Assembly (NCBI RefSeq): GCF_003719335.1
Contig: NZ_RIAS01000012.1
Location: 1-64,000 of the forward strand
DNA: 64,000 bases
Reading direction: 5' to 3'
Source: Paenibacillus amylolyticus
Lineage (GTDB): Bacteria > Bacillota > Bacilli > Paenibacillales > Paenibacillaceae
The position numbers and the translations under genes were made by a program. This document shows, in pieces, positions 33,013 through 42,063 of the stretch (within the stretch, counting starts at the first letter, position 1; every line of letters begins with the position of its first letter). Under the pieces are notes generated by a model that saw only the letters and a list, made by a program, of their open reading frames with translations, ran no database searches and had not been told where the DNA came from.

Positions 33013-36000
33013 TTACGAATACAGCCATACCCGCATTAATGATAACAATTGATCGGTTTGAATCGGTTTTTTCACATAATCGGATGCTCCAGCTTCGATA
33101 CATTTCCCACGATCCTCCTTCATCGCCTTGGCTGTGAGCGCAATAATCGGCAATTTATCAAATTTCGGGTTCTGTCTGATCCGTGTCATCGCTTCGTATC
33201 CGTCCATCTCTGGCATCATCATATCCATCAGCACCAGATCAAACTCCGGATTTTTCTCGAGTGCCTCCAGCGCCTCACGACCGTTCTCAGCAAATGTAAC
33301 ATCCATGCGGTACCCTTCAAGCACACTGGATAATGCAAACACATTCCGGATATCATCATCGACAAGCAATATTTTTTTACCTTCGAACAAGGTCTCTTTA
33401 TTATGAAGCTTCTGCAAAATACGGCGTTTGTCCTCTGGCAGATTGGCTTCTACCCGATGCAGGAACAAAGTCGTTTCGTCCAATAATCGCTCCGGTGACT
33501 TCACGTCTTTGATAATGATCGATTCCGCATATTTACGAAGTTTCAGCTCTTCCTTGGAATCCAGCTCTTTTCCGGTATAAATGATGATTGGCAGATCATT
33601 CAGATATTCATCATCCCGAATCTGATCAAGCAGTTCGAAACCTGTCATATCCGTCAGCATCAGATCCAGTACCATACAATCGTAACGCTGGCTGTGCAAT
33701 TCATTCAGAGCCTCTTGCCCTGTAGAAACAGCGGTGATAGCAACATCATCATGACCGATCAATTCAATGATTGCTTTGCGCTGAGTCTCATCATCTTCAA
33801 CGATGAGCAATCGTTTTAATTGATTTTCCATATAGGATTCGATATGGGAGAATGCTTTATCTAGCGAATCTTTGCTGGATGGTTTTTTAAGATACGCGAT
33901 GGCCCCCATCATCAACCCTTGTTTCATATCATCGACAACCGTAATAACATGCACCGGGATGTGACGTGTTACGGAGCTGCTCTTCAGCTCACCCAAGATC
34001 GTCCAACCATCCATTACAGGCAGCTGAATATCCAGGATGATCGCATCAGGCAAGTATTCACGAGCCATCTCCAGTCCAGTATCTCCCTGAAGGGCAACCA
34101 ATGCCTTGAAGCCCCGGCCTCTCGCCATATCCATCAGAATATGGGCAAACTTCACATCATCTTCGATGATCAACAACGTTTTGTCACCTTCTGTGATGGT
34201 GTTAACATCGTCTTCTATACGTGTCAGCTCTGCACTGCGGGCAGGCGATAATTCAGCCACACGACTTCCTTCCGGGTCAGACGCAAGAATGGATTGTTGC
34301 GGAGTACGGACAGGTTTAATGTCGTGCACCAGCGCTTGTTGTTGTTCTGAAGATACCGCTGCTTCTTGTGTTGCTTTTTCCTCTGCCAATTCGGCCTCTT
34401 CATGATTATCCGGCAGGAACAGGGTAAAGGTGCTTCCCACTCCTTCTGAGGATTTCACCTGTATTGCGCCACCAAGCAGACGTGCCAATTCTCGGCTAAT
34501 CGATAAACCAAGACCCGTACCGCCATATTTACGACTTGTCGTACCGTCTACCTGTTGGAACGCTTCGAAGATAAGATCCGTCTTGTCAGGTGGAATGCCA
34601 ATGCCGGTATCTTTGATGCTGAATCCAAGGTATTCCTGGTTCGTATTCAGATATCCCGGCAATTCCTCTGGCTTCATACGCTTGGCAATCAGACTCACCG
34701 AGCCACGGTTTGTAAACTTGAATGCGTTGGACAACAGGTTTCTTAAAATTTGTTTCACCCGATGACTGTCTGTATAAATCCATTCCGGAAGTGAGCGATC
34801 AAAATCAATATTCAGATCCAGTTCCTTCTTGTTGGCCATCGGGCCAAAGTTCTGGGTGACAAAGCTGGTTAACTCATCCAATCGGACGGTTTCGTAGTTG
34901 ATATCCATCTTGCCTGCATCTACTTTCGACAGATCAAGAATCTCATCAATCATCTTCAGCAAATCTGCACCTGACATATAAATGGTTTGTGCATATTCCT
35001 GCTGTTTGCTGCTGAGATTGCCATCCTTGTTCTCCGACAATAACTGAGACAATATGAGCAGACTGTTCAATGGAGTACGAAGTTCATGCGACATATTCGC
35101 CAAAAATTCTGACTTGTACTTACTGGTCATCGACAATTGCATCGCCTGTTGTTCCAATTGTGTCTTCGTTTTCTCAATTTCATCATTTTTCTCTTCCACT
35201 TCACGTACCTGCTCTTCAAGCGCACGCGTTTTCGCAATCAGTTCGGTATTGAAATGTTCCAATTCCTCCTGCTGACGTTGCAACAGTTCCTCCGAACGTT
35301 TAAGCGCATCCGTCTGTTCTTCCAAATTTTCATTGGAACGGCGCAATTCCTCCTGTTGTGTCTGCAGTTCCTCGGATTGCACCTGTAACTCTTCCGTAAG
35401 CGCCTGGGACTCCCGCAGCAATTCTTCCACACGAAGACGTCGCCGAACATTATTGAGAATGACGCCCAAATTCATAATCAACTGACCAAACAACTGCTTG
35501 TGCATCTCATTAAAACCTTCGAAGGAAGCCAGCTCCACCACACCGATCAATTCGTCTTCGAACACAACCGGATAGATCATAATTCCTGCAGCCCGTGCCG
35601 ATCCAGAAGCAGAACCGATGCTCACATATTGGTCAGGTGTATGATCCAGCACAATTGGGCTCATATCCAGTGCAGCTTGACCAATCATGCCTTCCCCGAT
35701 CCGATACATTTCTTTACCAAGCTCCCCATTCTCTTCAAAAGCATATGAACCATAACGTCTCAGTTCATCCGGATGCTTCTCTTCGTCAATCAAATACACC
35801 ACACCCAGCTGTGCACCAAGCACAGGTGTAAATTCACTGATAAACATCTGGGAAATTTGACGAATGGAGCCGATGCCCCGCAGAAGTTCAGGCACTCTCG
35901 CAATGTTGGAACTCATCCAGTTTTGATCCTGCTGAGCCTGCACATAGGCTTTCTCGATCTCCAGCTTCTCTTCCAGGTCGTTAGAGACTTCTTTGAACAC

Positions 36001-36738
36001 ATTGGCAATTTGACCGATCTCATCGGTGGACTTGATTTGAATCCGGCGGATGGTTTTATATCGACCTTTGCCAAAACTCGTAATCATCATTGACACTGTA
36101 TTCAGCCCACGCGTAATACTAGGAAGCACCCACAGGATGACTCCCAAGGCAAGCAGTAATCCCGCGACCATAATGCTAATCGTTATCTGAACCGCTCTGG
36201 TATATGCAGCGTTGGCATCTTTGATCTCGGCGTCAATCTCCTGATCCTGATAACGAGACAGGGCATTCAGACTATCCACCGCCTCCTTCTGAACGGCAAG
36301 TCCAGTAGAGTTGCGATAGTTGTTAGCATCCTCCACCCGGCTCTGGGACATCAGATTGATGACTCTTGTCGCATAATTCGTATAAGCATCCCAAGCATTA
36401 TTCACACGATCCACAAGTTGATGCTCCGTGGCTGTATCTGCGCGATCCCTTACCTGTTCCAGATAACGGACACCTTTTTCCTTCATTTCCTTCAGATTTG
36501 ATTCTGTCGCGCTGACCGAATTGCTCGGGTTTAACAACAAGTTAGCTACCACTTTAGCAATATCATTGACTTCTCCACGCGCCGCGGAAGTAAATCGCAC
36601 CTTAAGATAACGTTCCTGATACATCTGATCGATCTGTTTATTACTGCTGTTAAGCCGCTCATAGCTTACAAAAGTAAGGGCAATCATAATGGCCATCAAG
36701 GCGGTAAAACCAATCAGCAGTTTATTTCTGATTTTCAT
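33013..36738 (-). CDS. rsbK: multi-receiver hybrid kinase (RsbK-like)
   Basis: 1241 residues. Membrane segment 7-25, extracytoplasmic helical CHASE3/4HB-like domain (about 28-180), membrane segment 186-206, HAMP (208-262), GAF (285-435), long coiled coil (440-540), HisKA MSHELRTPLN (His551), HATPase with N671, DTGIG and GGTGLGLSI, then three receivers centred on Asp903, Asp1025 and Asp1172. B. cereus RsbK has the same sensor-GAF-kinase plan but, as I recall, fewer receivers. The ATG overlaps the RsbY-like stop by 4 bp. It probably phosphorylates the RsbY-like receiver and may be methylated by the downstream CheR-like enzyme. Confidence 0.88.
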   Translation of the reverse strand: MKIRNKLLIGFTALMAIMIALTFVSYERLNSSNKQIDQMYQERYLKVRFTSAARGEVNDIAKVVANLLLNPSNSVSATESNLKEMKEKGVRYLEQVRDRADTATEHQLVDRVNNAWDAYTNYATRVINLMSQSRVEDANNYRNSTGLAVQKEAVDSLNALSRYQDQEIDAEIKDANAAYTRAVQITISIMVAGLLLALGVILWVLPSITRGLNTVSMMITSFGKGRYKTIRRIQIKSTDEIGQIANVFKEVSNDLEEKLEIEKAYVQAQQDQNWMSSNIARVPELLRGIGSIRQISQMFISEFTPVLGAQLGVVYLIDEEKHPDELRRYGSYAFEENGELGKEMYRIGEGMIGQAALDMSPIVLDHTPDQYVSIGSASGSARAAGIMIYPVVFEDELIGVVELASFEGFNEMHKQLFGQLIMNLGVILNNVRRRLRVEELLRESQALTEELQVQSEELQTQQEELRRSNENLEEQTDALKRSEELLQRQQEELEHFNTELIAKTRALEEQVREVEEKNDEIEKTKTQLEQQAMQLSMTSKYKSEFLANMSHELRTPLNSLLILSQLLSENKDGNLSSKQQEYAQTIYMSGADLLKMIDEILDLSKVDAGKMDINYETVRLDELTSFVTQNFGPMANKKELDLNIDFDRSLPEWIYTDSHRVKQILRNLLSNAFKFTNRGSVSLIAKRMKPEELPGYLNTNQEYLGFSIKDTGIGIPPDKTDLIFEAFQQVDGTTSRKYGGTGLGLSISRELARLLGGAIQVKSSEGVGSTFTLFLPDNHEEAELAEEKATQEAAVSSEQQQALVHDIKPVRTPQQSILASDPEGSRVAELSPARSAELTRIEDDVNTITEGDKTLLIIEDDVKFAHILMDMARGRGFKALVALQGDTGLEMAREYLPDAIILDIQLPVMDGWTILGELKSSSVTRHIPVHVITVVDDMKQGLMMGAIAYLKKPSSKDSLDKAFSHIESYMENQLKRLLIVEDDETQRKAIIELIGHDDVAITAVSTGQEALNELHSQRYDCMVLDLMLTDMTGFELLDQIRDDEYLNDLPIIIYTGKELDSKEELKLRKYAESIIIKDVKSPERLLDETTLFLHRVEANLPEDKRRILQKLHNKETLFEGKKILLVDDDIRNVFALSSVLEGYRMDVTFAENGREALEALEKNPEFDLVLMDMMMPEMDGYEAMTRIRQNPKFDKLPIIALTAKAMKEDRGKCIEAGASDYVKKPIQTDQLLSLMRVWLYS

Positions 36739-37904
36739 TCCGTTACCGCCCCTTTATCTAGCGTAATCCACACGAGACACTTGTCATCGTCCCGTTCCGG
36801 ATTCAATTCATCATTGAAGAATAACGCCTGCATTGCCTCTTCATTCCATGCATGGGAGCCTTTTAATTGCTCTTTCAGGAATTCCAACTGTTGCTCCTGA
36901 TCCCCCTGAACGGCTTCAAGCAAGCCATCCGTATACATCGCAATATGTCCATCGCCTTCGTAATGAATGGTCTGCGGTTCAATATCCATTTTGTCGAATA
37001 ATCCGACTGGGCAGCATACGCTGTCAAACGAAGTTACACTGCCGTCATTACGGAAAAATAGAGCTGGAGGATGCCCGGCATTTACATAATCAATCCGTTT
37101 CATACGCGTGTCTACGACTAAATAGATTGCTGTAAAGTAGTACTGCACCAGTTGTTTTCCCAGATTCAACTGGTTAAAGCGTCGATTTAACTCCTGGATA
37201 ACCTTCTCTGGGTCTACATATGTCGTCACCGTATCCTTAAGCACAGACGCGATAAACATTGTAAACAGCGATGAAGATATGCCATGCCCCATCATATCCA
37301 GAAGCAGAACCCCGTAACGTCCCTCTCCAAGCGGGAACCAGGAGTAAAGATCACCTGCGAGCTCGAAAGATGGTTTATAGATAGCGTGCACCTGGAACAA
37401 CGGATCTTCGATGGCATGACTCAGCACAGCACTTTGCACCATCGCTGCCAGTTTAAGCTCATCCTGAATTCGCTGGTCACGCTCCTTGTGCCAGTCTTTC
37501 TCCTGTTTCAGACGTAGCGCCAGCCGAATTCGGGCCATCAATTCCACTTTATTGATCGGCTTCGTTACATAGTCCGATGCACCTGCATCGAGTGCCTCTG
37601 CCAGCTTCTTGGAATCACCAATCGCAGTTACCATAATAATCGGGATATCTTTCAGATTTTCGTATTTCTGTACAATACTGCAAGCTTCGATGCCATCCAT
37701 TTCAGGCATCATCATATCTAGCAAGATCAGGTCAATATCCGACGGCTTGGGACGCAGTTCGCTGTTATCTTCACCAATTCCCAATACTTCGAACATCTCC
37801 ATAGCTGAGCTTGCTGTCACAATATCGCGGTAATTTTCTTTTTTCAAAATTTCTCGAATGATAATGACATTCGTCGGATTGTCGTCAACAATAAGTATTC
37901 TCAT
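36735..37904 (-). CDS. rsbY: REC-PP2C phosphatase response regulator (RsbY-like)
   Basis: 389 residues. N-terminal receiver (1-125; Asp63 in LLDMMMPEMDG, Lys115) joined by a helix (125-160) to a SpoIIE/PP2C phosphatase domain (about 165-385). Metal-site residues lie in ELAGDLYSW, LLLDMMGHGISS, MYTDGLLE and RDDDKCLVW. In B. cereus RsbY, phosphorylated through RsbK, dephosphorylates RsbV to free SigB. First gene of the seven-gene operon; overlaps the kinase gene by 4 bp. Confidence 0.88.
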   Translation of the reverse strand: MRILIVDDNPTNVIIIREILKKENYRDIVTASSAMEMFEVLGIGEDNSELRPKPSDIDLILLDMMMPEMDGIEACSIVQKYENLKDIPIIMVTAIGDSKKLAEALDAGASDYVTKPINKVELMARIRLALRLKQEKDWHKERDQRIQDELKLAAMVQSAVLSHAIEDPLFQVHAIYKPSFELAGDLYSWFPLGEGRYGVLLLDMMGHGISSSLFTMFIASVLKDTVTTYVDPEKVIQELNRRFNQLNLGKQLVQYYFTAIYLVVDTRMKRIDYVNAGHPPALFFRNDGSVTSFDSVCCPVGLFDKMDIEPQTIHYEGDGHIAMYTDGLLEAVQGDQEQQLEFLKEQLKGSHAWNEEAMQALFFNDELNPERDDDKCLVWITLDKGAVTE

Positions 37905-38148
37905 TTCTATCTCCTTATCTTTGGCGTCCGGGTTTGTCGATAGTTATCTATTCAACGAACAACCTTATTTATACAAAATTTGCATCCAGAGCGGGCAGTA
38001 GACATAACAATTCCTAGTCTAACTATAATGATAAATCCAGAAAATGACTATCAGCAAATCAAACCATTAGAGGTAGCTTTCCCTTGATTTTATGGTTTTT
38101 GCAACGGTTTATACCGGGAGCTTTTGCCCATGACGGGGGCAGAACTTG

Positions 38149-38200
38149 CAAAAACATAGATAAGGAATGGGGTTAACCCCATTCCTTATCTATGTTTTTG
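38149..38200. terminator. 52-bp perfect palindrome, bidirectional terminator
   Basis: A perfect inverted repeat of 26 + 26 bp with no spacer, beginning CAAAAACATAGATAAGG and centred on GGTT/AACC. A-tract left and T-tract right make it a bidirectional terminator; on the minus strand it ends the YflT-like gene. A second pair, TTTTTGCAA/TTGCAAAAA (38096-38104, 38146-38154), flanks it. Confidence 0.8.
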
Positions 38201-38269
38201 ATTAAGCCTGTCCCGGTTCATCGCAGGGCCTTATCTCGATATAACACTCCTGCGTTCAGGATGTACATA

Positions 38270-38614
38270 TTAGTCTTTCTTTTTGGCAATGATCAGTACC
38301 TTGCCTTTATCCAATTCACTTTCATAGAAATCAGCCTCGGCTTCGGTAAAGCCCATCGATACGATTTTGGCCCGAAGTTCGTCACCGCGTGAACGGAACA
38401 GATTCGCCATGGAATCAAATAAACCTTCCTCCTTGATGCCAATCTCGTTAGCATCTGCGGTATCAGCAATACGATCTGTACGATCCTTCTCATGGGCAAG
38501 AACGAAGATATGATCAGCTAAGTATCCAGTAGTCTGCAACTCTTTCACCGCTTCTACTGCTTGAACTCCGTTTTCTACCACTTTGGCATACGCCTGTGCA
38601 TTGGTTGAATTCAT
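38270..38614 (-). CDS. YflT-domain general stress protein
   Basis: 114 residues, similar to the B. subtilis general stress proteins of the YflT/GSP17M family: an N-terminal beta-alpha unit (AQAYAKVVENGVQAVEAVKEL, YLADHIFVLAHEKDRTDRI) and a helical C-terminus ending KVLIIAKKKD. ATG at 38614 has GAGGAG about 10 nt upstream. A SigB-like element (38664-38689) lies 50 bp upstream. Confidence 0.85.
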   Translation of the reverse strand: MNSTNAQAYAKVVENGVQAVEAVKELQTTGYLADHIFVLAHEKDRTDRIADTADANEIGIKEEGLFDSMANLFRSRGDELRAKIVSMGFTEAEADFYESELDKGKVLIIAKKKD

Positions 38615-38663
38615 CGTTTCCACTCTCCTCTGATTAATCTTCTTTATCGAGCTCTTATAGTAT

Positions 38664-38689
38664 ATAACCATACTATTTTACGTTGAAAC
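38664..38689 (-). promoter_or_regulatory. SigB-like promoter of YflT-like gene
   Basis: Minus-strand GTTTCA (38689-38684), 14-nt spacer, GGTTAT (38669-38664). Same -35 and spacing as the rsbV element. Confidence 0.5.
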
Positions 38690-38707
38690 GTAGGTTGGAT
38701 TAGAATC

Positions 38708-39244
38708 TCAGAAAACCGTATCGTCGAAAAAGTCAACACCTTCAATCTGGTCAGAACCCGGTTTCATATACACTTTGATTGCGTAATGGCCCCGAAGAAA
38801 CACCTCGCCATCCTCAGCAACAGTATAAGGCTCGCCCAAGACTTGATGAATTGCATCAATCTGCATTGGGATAGAATTTCCATTCAAGTTCAAGTCATCA
38901 TGCGAACCATCGACATGGATGAACTGAATCATGTCTGTATCTTCACAAATCCCCACATTCACATGACGAAAATGATATTCCGGGCATCCCATATAAGGAT
39001 CTTCTTCGATGGCAACTGGCTGACCTAACTCGGCAAATAATTCATGCTTTCCATCCTCTAGTGAAACGCCATTCAGAGTCCGAAACTGCTCGAACGTCTC
39101 GGAACGATCCGCAGCCAGAGTCATCTCTGGCTGCTGCTCCTCCATTACCGTCCACTGCATGTCGTGAGCAGCTGGTGTTGCTGCCGGTTGAACGGAAAAG
39201 GGAGAAATTACGCTAAACATGGTTACTAGCAGTAGTTTCATCAT
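38708..39244 (-). CDS. secreted hypothetical protein
   Basis: 178 residues. An N-terminal signal peptide (MMKLLLVTMFSVISPFSVQPA) is followed by an acidic domain with a possible disulfide (CPEYHF and VGICEDTD) and repeated short beta segments, including QVLGEPYTVAEDGEVFL. No known family recognised. GGGTG lies 6 nt before the ATG at 39244. It lies between two SigB-like promoter genes but no such element was found for it. Confidence 0.6.
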   Translation of the reverse strand: MMKLLLVTMFSVISPFSVQPAATPAAHDMQWTVMEEQQPEMTLAADRSETFEQFRTLNGVSLEDGKHELFAELGQPVAIEEDPYMGCPEYHFRHVNVGICEDTDMIQFIHVDGSHDDLNLNGNSIPMQIDAIHQVLGEPYTVAEDGEVFLRGHYAIKVYMKPGSDQIEGVDFFDDTVF

Positions 39245-39312
39245 GATTCTCACCCTTTCATCAAGTTCATCACCGCCCTGAAGGCTTCACCCATTTTCAG
39301 AAAGCAGTCATG

Positions 39313-39822
39313 TTATTTACGCATCCGTTGCCACACATTAGCGGCAAGATCAATATAATTCATCCAGTTCTTCCCGCCCTTTGTTTTATCCTGATATGTA
39401 GCTTCATAGGATTGCACGGTGCGCTCCGCAGGCGTCGCAGGCGGAGCAGTTACCTGATTGGATTCAGACGGTTTGCCTGCTTTTGCTTTGGTTGGTCTCG
39501 TCTGAAATCGGGTCATCAGTGTGGTTGACACCTGCTTGGCTGCTGCCGTTACTTCACTCAGAACTTCTCCCAGATTCTCAACGGATTCCATTACCGGGTC
39601 AATCTTCTTCATTTTGTGCTGTACATCAGCCGTAATGTCATTGGCATGTCGTACCGTCTGTTTTACTTCATAACTGAGTTCATCAATCGTTTTTTGCACT
39701 TCCTGCAGTGTCTGAGAAACATTGTCCAGTGAGCTCTGGGCAGATTTTAATGTGCGAATCAAAAAGAAAACCAGTACAGCAAATGCCACTGCAATTAGGG
39801 CCACGCTCAGTTGATAGATCAT
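39313..39822 (-). CDS. DUF948 (YtxG-like) stress protein
   Basis: 169 residues. One N-terminal membrane segment (about 2-23), then a helical coiled-coil region with the DUF948 pattern (LKSAQSSLDNVSQTLQEVQ, DITADVQHKMKKIDPVMESV) and a Pro/Thr-rich tail. YtxG is encoded with YtxH in B. subtilis and is stress-induced. ATG at 39822 has AGAGG 7 nt upstream. A strong SigB-like promoter lies at 39872-39897. Confidence 0.85.
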   Translation of the reverse strand: MIYQLSVALIAVAFAVLVFFLIRTLKSAQSSLDNVSQTLQEVQKTIDELSYEVKQTVRHANDITADVQHKMKKIDPVMESVENLGEVLSEVTAAAKQVSTTLMTRFQTRPTKAKAGKPSESNQVTAPPATPAERTVQSYEATYQDKTKGGKNWMNYIDLAANVWQRMRK

Positions 39823-39871
39823 AAAAGAACCTCTCTTTCCATGGTTGCGTTCGGTTTTGTTATTGCTATAG

Positions 39872-39897
39872 TTACCCGTCGCTTTCCCGGGCGAAAC
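39872..39897 (-). promoter_or_regulatory. SigB-like promoter of DUF948 gene
   Basis: Minus-strand GTTTCG (39897-39892), 14-nt spacer, GGGTAA (39877-39872), the best -10 match of the set, 50 bp upstream of the gene. Confidence 0.55.
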
Positions 39898-39947
39898 AAA
39901 ATAAAAATGGTCCTCCAGCGACGTATAGAAGAAGAAAAAAACACCAT

Positions 39948-39973
39948 GTTTCAAGTCATTTGACCTCGGTTAA
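39948..39973 (+). promoter_or_regulatory. SigB-like promoter of DUF1328 gene
   Basis: GTTTCA (39948-39953), 14-nt spacer, GGTTAA (39968-39973), divergent from the DUF948 promoter 50 bp away. The DUF1328 ATG is 70 bp downstream. Confidence 0.45.
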
Positions 39974-40043
39974 GGTTAGACTACACAGGGCAGTGAGACA
40001 CATCGTTCACGCCGTATCCCTAAATACGAAAGGATGAATTCTC

Positions 40044-40208
40044 ATGTTAAAATGGTCAGTCATTTTTCTGATTATCGCGCTTGTCGCCGGAATCTTTGGA
40101 TTCTTCGGAATTGTTGAAGCAGCTGCTTCAATTGCAAAAGTATTGTTCTTCATCTTTGTTGTACTCTTTGTCATTTCCCTTATTACGGGACGAAGCCGAA
40201 TGCGATGA
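40044..40208 (+). CDS. DUF1328 (YtjA-like) small membrane protein
   Basis: 54 residues. Two hydrophobic segments with AGIFGFFGIVEAAASIAK between them match DUF1328/YtjA proteins, small membrane proteins often linked to stress. AAAGGA lies about 10 nt before the ATG. A terminator follows (40246-40281), so it is a single-gene transcript, probably from the SigB-like promoter. Confidence 0.82.
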   Translation: MLKWSVIFLIIALVAGIFGFFGIVEAAASIAKVLFFIFVVLFVISLITGRSRMR

Positions 40209-40245
40209 ATGCGGATGTCTGAATCTGATGATTGCACTACATACG

Positions 40246-40281
40246 AAAGCCGATGATGCCTCTAGGCATGTCGGCTTTTGT
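40246..40281 (+). terminator. terminator after DUF1328 gene
   Basis: Stem AAAGCCGA-TGATGCC / GGCATG-TCGGCTTTT with loop TCTA. Confidence 0.85.
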
Positions 40282-40494
40282 TGCGTTCCAATACAGGTAC
40301 ACCTACCTATTTTTCTATATTTATGTATTACACTCCCTCCTGCTTTATTCCAAGATAAACCGCCGAAGAGTTCTTAAAAAACAGGACTTTAATGATATAG
40401 TCAGCCCGATTTTATGCCTCGTAAGTCTGATTTTTACAGGCTTTCTATATACCCACATATGCGCCAGTTGACTCTGGAGGAACCAAGAAAAAAT

Positions 40495-40503
40495 TGTTAT
40501 AAT
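40495..40503 (+). promoter_or_regulatory. extended -10 promoter
   Basis: TGTTATAAT, an extended -10 (TGnTATAAT) without a clear -35, 82 bp upstream of the secreted protein gene at 40585. Nothing else was found in 40282-40584. Confidence 0.45.
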
Positions 40504-40584
40504 TTGTGATTCATAGGTGAGCTTGCTTGGTTACTTTTAACACAGGACACCAAAACTACATATTTAACCGAGGAGGAAAAACAA

Positions 40585-41079
40585 ATGAAAAAAATCGTAA
40601 GTTTTGCCGCTGCTTTAACATTGATGGGTTCCATGGCTGCCGCTGCAGGTGCGGAGGAAGCGGTTACCGGCACGGTAACACCAACAACTTCCGGTACTGA
40701 AGCGACTACGACTACACCGGCAACAACAAAACCGGCTGTAGAAGTAAACAAACCTGCTGTTCAGACTGTTGAAGGCAAGGTAGAAACCGTAACAGGTAGT
40801 ACTTACAGTGTAAATGGTAATAATCCTGTTCCTGGGTCTGACTTAATGTTCGAAGAGCCGCTTGTAAAACCGGGTGACGAAGTTGTAATGCCAACCATGC
40901 TGCTCAACTTGCTGGAACGCACATGGTTCTATGATGCGCCAAACGGTAAACCGATCGGTGCTCTGAGTGCGCAAGTCGTTGATACAACAGGTGAAATTGT
41001 TGACGGATTCGACGGCGGCGAATGGGTTCAAGTTTACACTTGGAAAGGTAAAGCCTGGATTCACGTTGCAATTCAATAA
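40585..41079 (+). CDS. secreted Thr/Pro-rich SH3-like protein
   Basis: 164 residues. A signal peptide (MKKIVSFAAALTLMGSMAAA, likely cut after AGA near residue 23) precedes a Thr/Pro/Ala-rich stretch (about 28-57) and a C-terminal domain with ERTWFYDAPNGKPIGALS...GGEWVQVYTWKGKAWIHV, resembling a bacterial SH3 fold. It probably binds or rests in the cell wall. GGAGG lies 8 nt upstream. Confidence 0.75.
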   Translation: MKKIVSFAAALTLMGSMAAAAGAEEAVTGTVTPTTSGTEATTTTPATTKPAVEVNKPAVQTVEGKVETVTGSTYSVNGNNPVPGSDLMFEEPLVKPGDEVVMPTMLLNLLERTWFYDAPNGKPIGALSAQVVDTTGEIVDGFDGGEWVQVYTWKGKAWIHVAIQ

Positions 41080-41106
41080 CATCGTATAATCGTTTCTAAC
41101 ATAAGT

Positions 41107-41146
41107 AAAGAGGACAGTACGCGACATCGCGTCTGTCCTCTTTTTG
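41107..41146 (+). terminator. terminator after secreted protein gene
   Basis: Stem AAGAGGACAG...ACGCG-ACAT-CGCGT...CTGTCCTCTT followed by TTTTT. Confidence 0.9.
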
Positions 41147-41178
41147 ATGTATCTATTTTGTGAAGACCTTCAATTGAA

Positions 41179-42063
41179 TTATGACCGGTGAGCTTCTCCA
41201 GATCGTGGCTCGACATGTACATGAACATGCATAATATTATGCGAACGTTTCAGTCGTTCCTCTACCTGATTACAGATTTCATGTCCTTCCACCAGCGTTA
41301 ATCCCCCGTCCACTTCGATGACCACATCCACCAGAACATGGCTGCCATGTACTCGTGCCTTCACATCTTTTATCGTTTCTACACCAGGAACCCGGGCAAC
41401 GGCTGATCTCAGATCCGTTAATTGCTTTTGATCAAAGCCATCGGTAAGCAGATGCGTCGAATCGCGGAAAATTTCCCAGGCTGTCTTACAAATCAGCAGA
41501 CCTACAAGGATGGCAGCTACTTTATCCAGCCAAGGGAGTCCGAATTGTGAACCAACGATGCCAATGGCAGCACCGATACTCACCCAGGCATCAGAACGGT
41601 TATCTTTAGCCGCCGCGAGCAATGCCTGGCTATTGATTTTTTGGGCTAGACGCGAGTTGTAGCGGTACACCCCCAGCATAACCACAGCACAGATCAAAGC
41701 TACGCCGGCCGCCCAGAGGTTCGGAGCAGTGTAATCACCTGCATACCAGGATCGGACTGCCTCAACCAATACCTGAAGTCCTACAACCGCCATAATAAAT
41801 GAGGCAAGTAATGCCGCGATCGTTTCGGCCCGAAAATGACCATAGGCGTGATCCGAATCCGGCGGTTTTTGCGAGATGCGCAGGCCGACTAATACTGCGA
41901 CAGACGCCACAATGTCCGTAGCATTATTGATACCATCCGCAACCAGAGCGCTGGAAGCAAACAAATATCCGCAGATCAGCTTAAATGCAGACAAAACGAG
42001 GTACGCCGCAATGCTGATCCAGGCTCCCCGCTCTCCTTTACGTATTTCTTCATAAGCGTTCAA
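41179..42063 (-). CDS. cation diffusion facilitator transporter
   Basis: 294 residues with six membrane segments and a C-terminal cytoplasmic domain (about 205-294). CDF residues: ALVADGINNATDIVAS (metal site), SDHAYGHFRAET, and AKDNRSDAWVS. The C-terminal ends with a His-rich HVHVHVEPRSGEAH tail. Exports Zn2+/Mn2+/Fe2+ against protons; the metal is not predictable. TTG at 42063 has AAGGAG about 10 nt upstream; ATG codons farther upstream lack a site. Confidence 0.88.
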   Translation of the reverse strand: MNAYEEIRKGERGAWISIAAYLVLSAFKLICGYLFASSALVADGINNATDIVASVAVLVGLRISQKPPDSDHAYGHFRAETIAALLASFIMAVVGLQVLVEAVRSWYAGDYTAPNLWAAGVALICAVVMLGVYRYNSRLAQKINSQALLAAAKDNRSDAWVSIGAAIGIVGSQFGLPWLDKVAAILVGLLICKTAWEIFRDSTHLLTDGFDQKQLTDLRSAVARVPGVETIKDVKARVHGSHVLVDVVIEVDGGLTLVEGHEICNQVEERLKRSHNIMHVHVHVEPRSGEAHRS

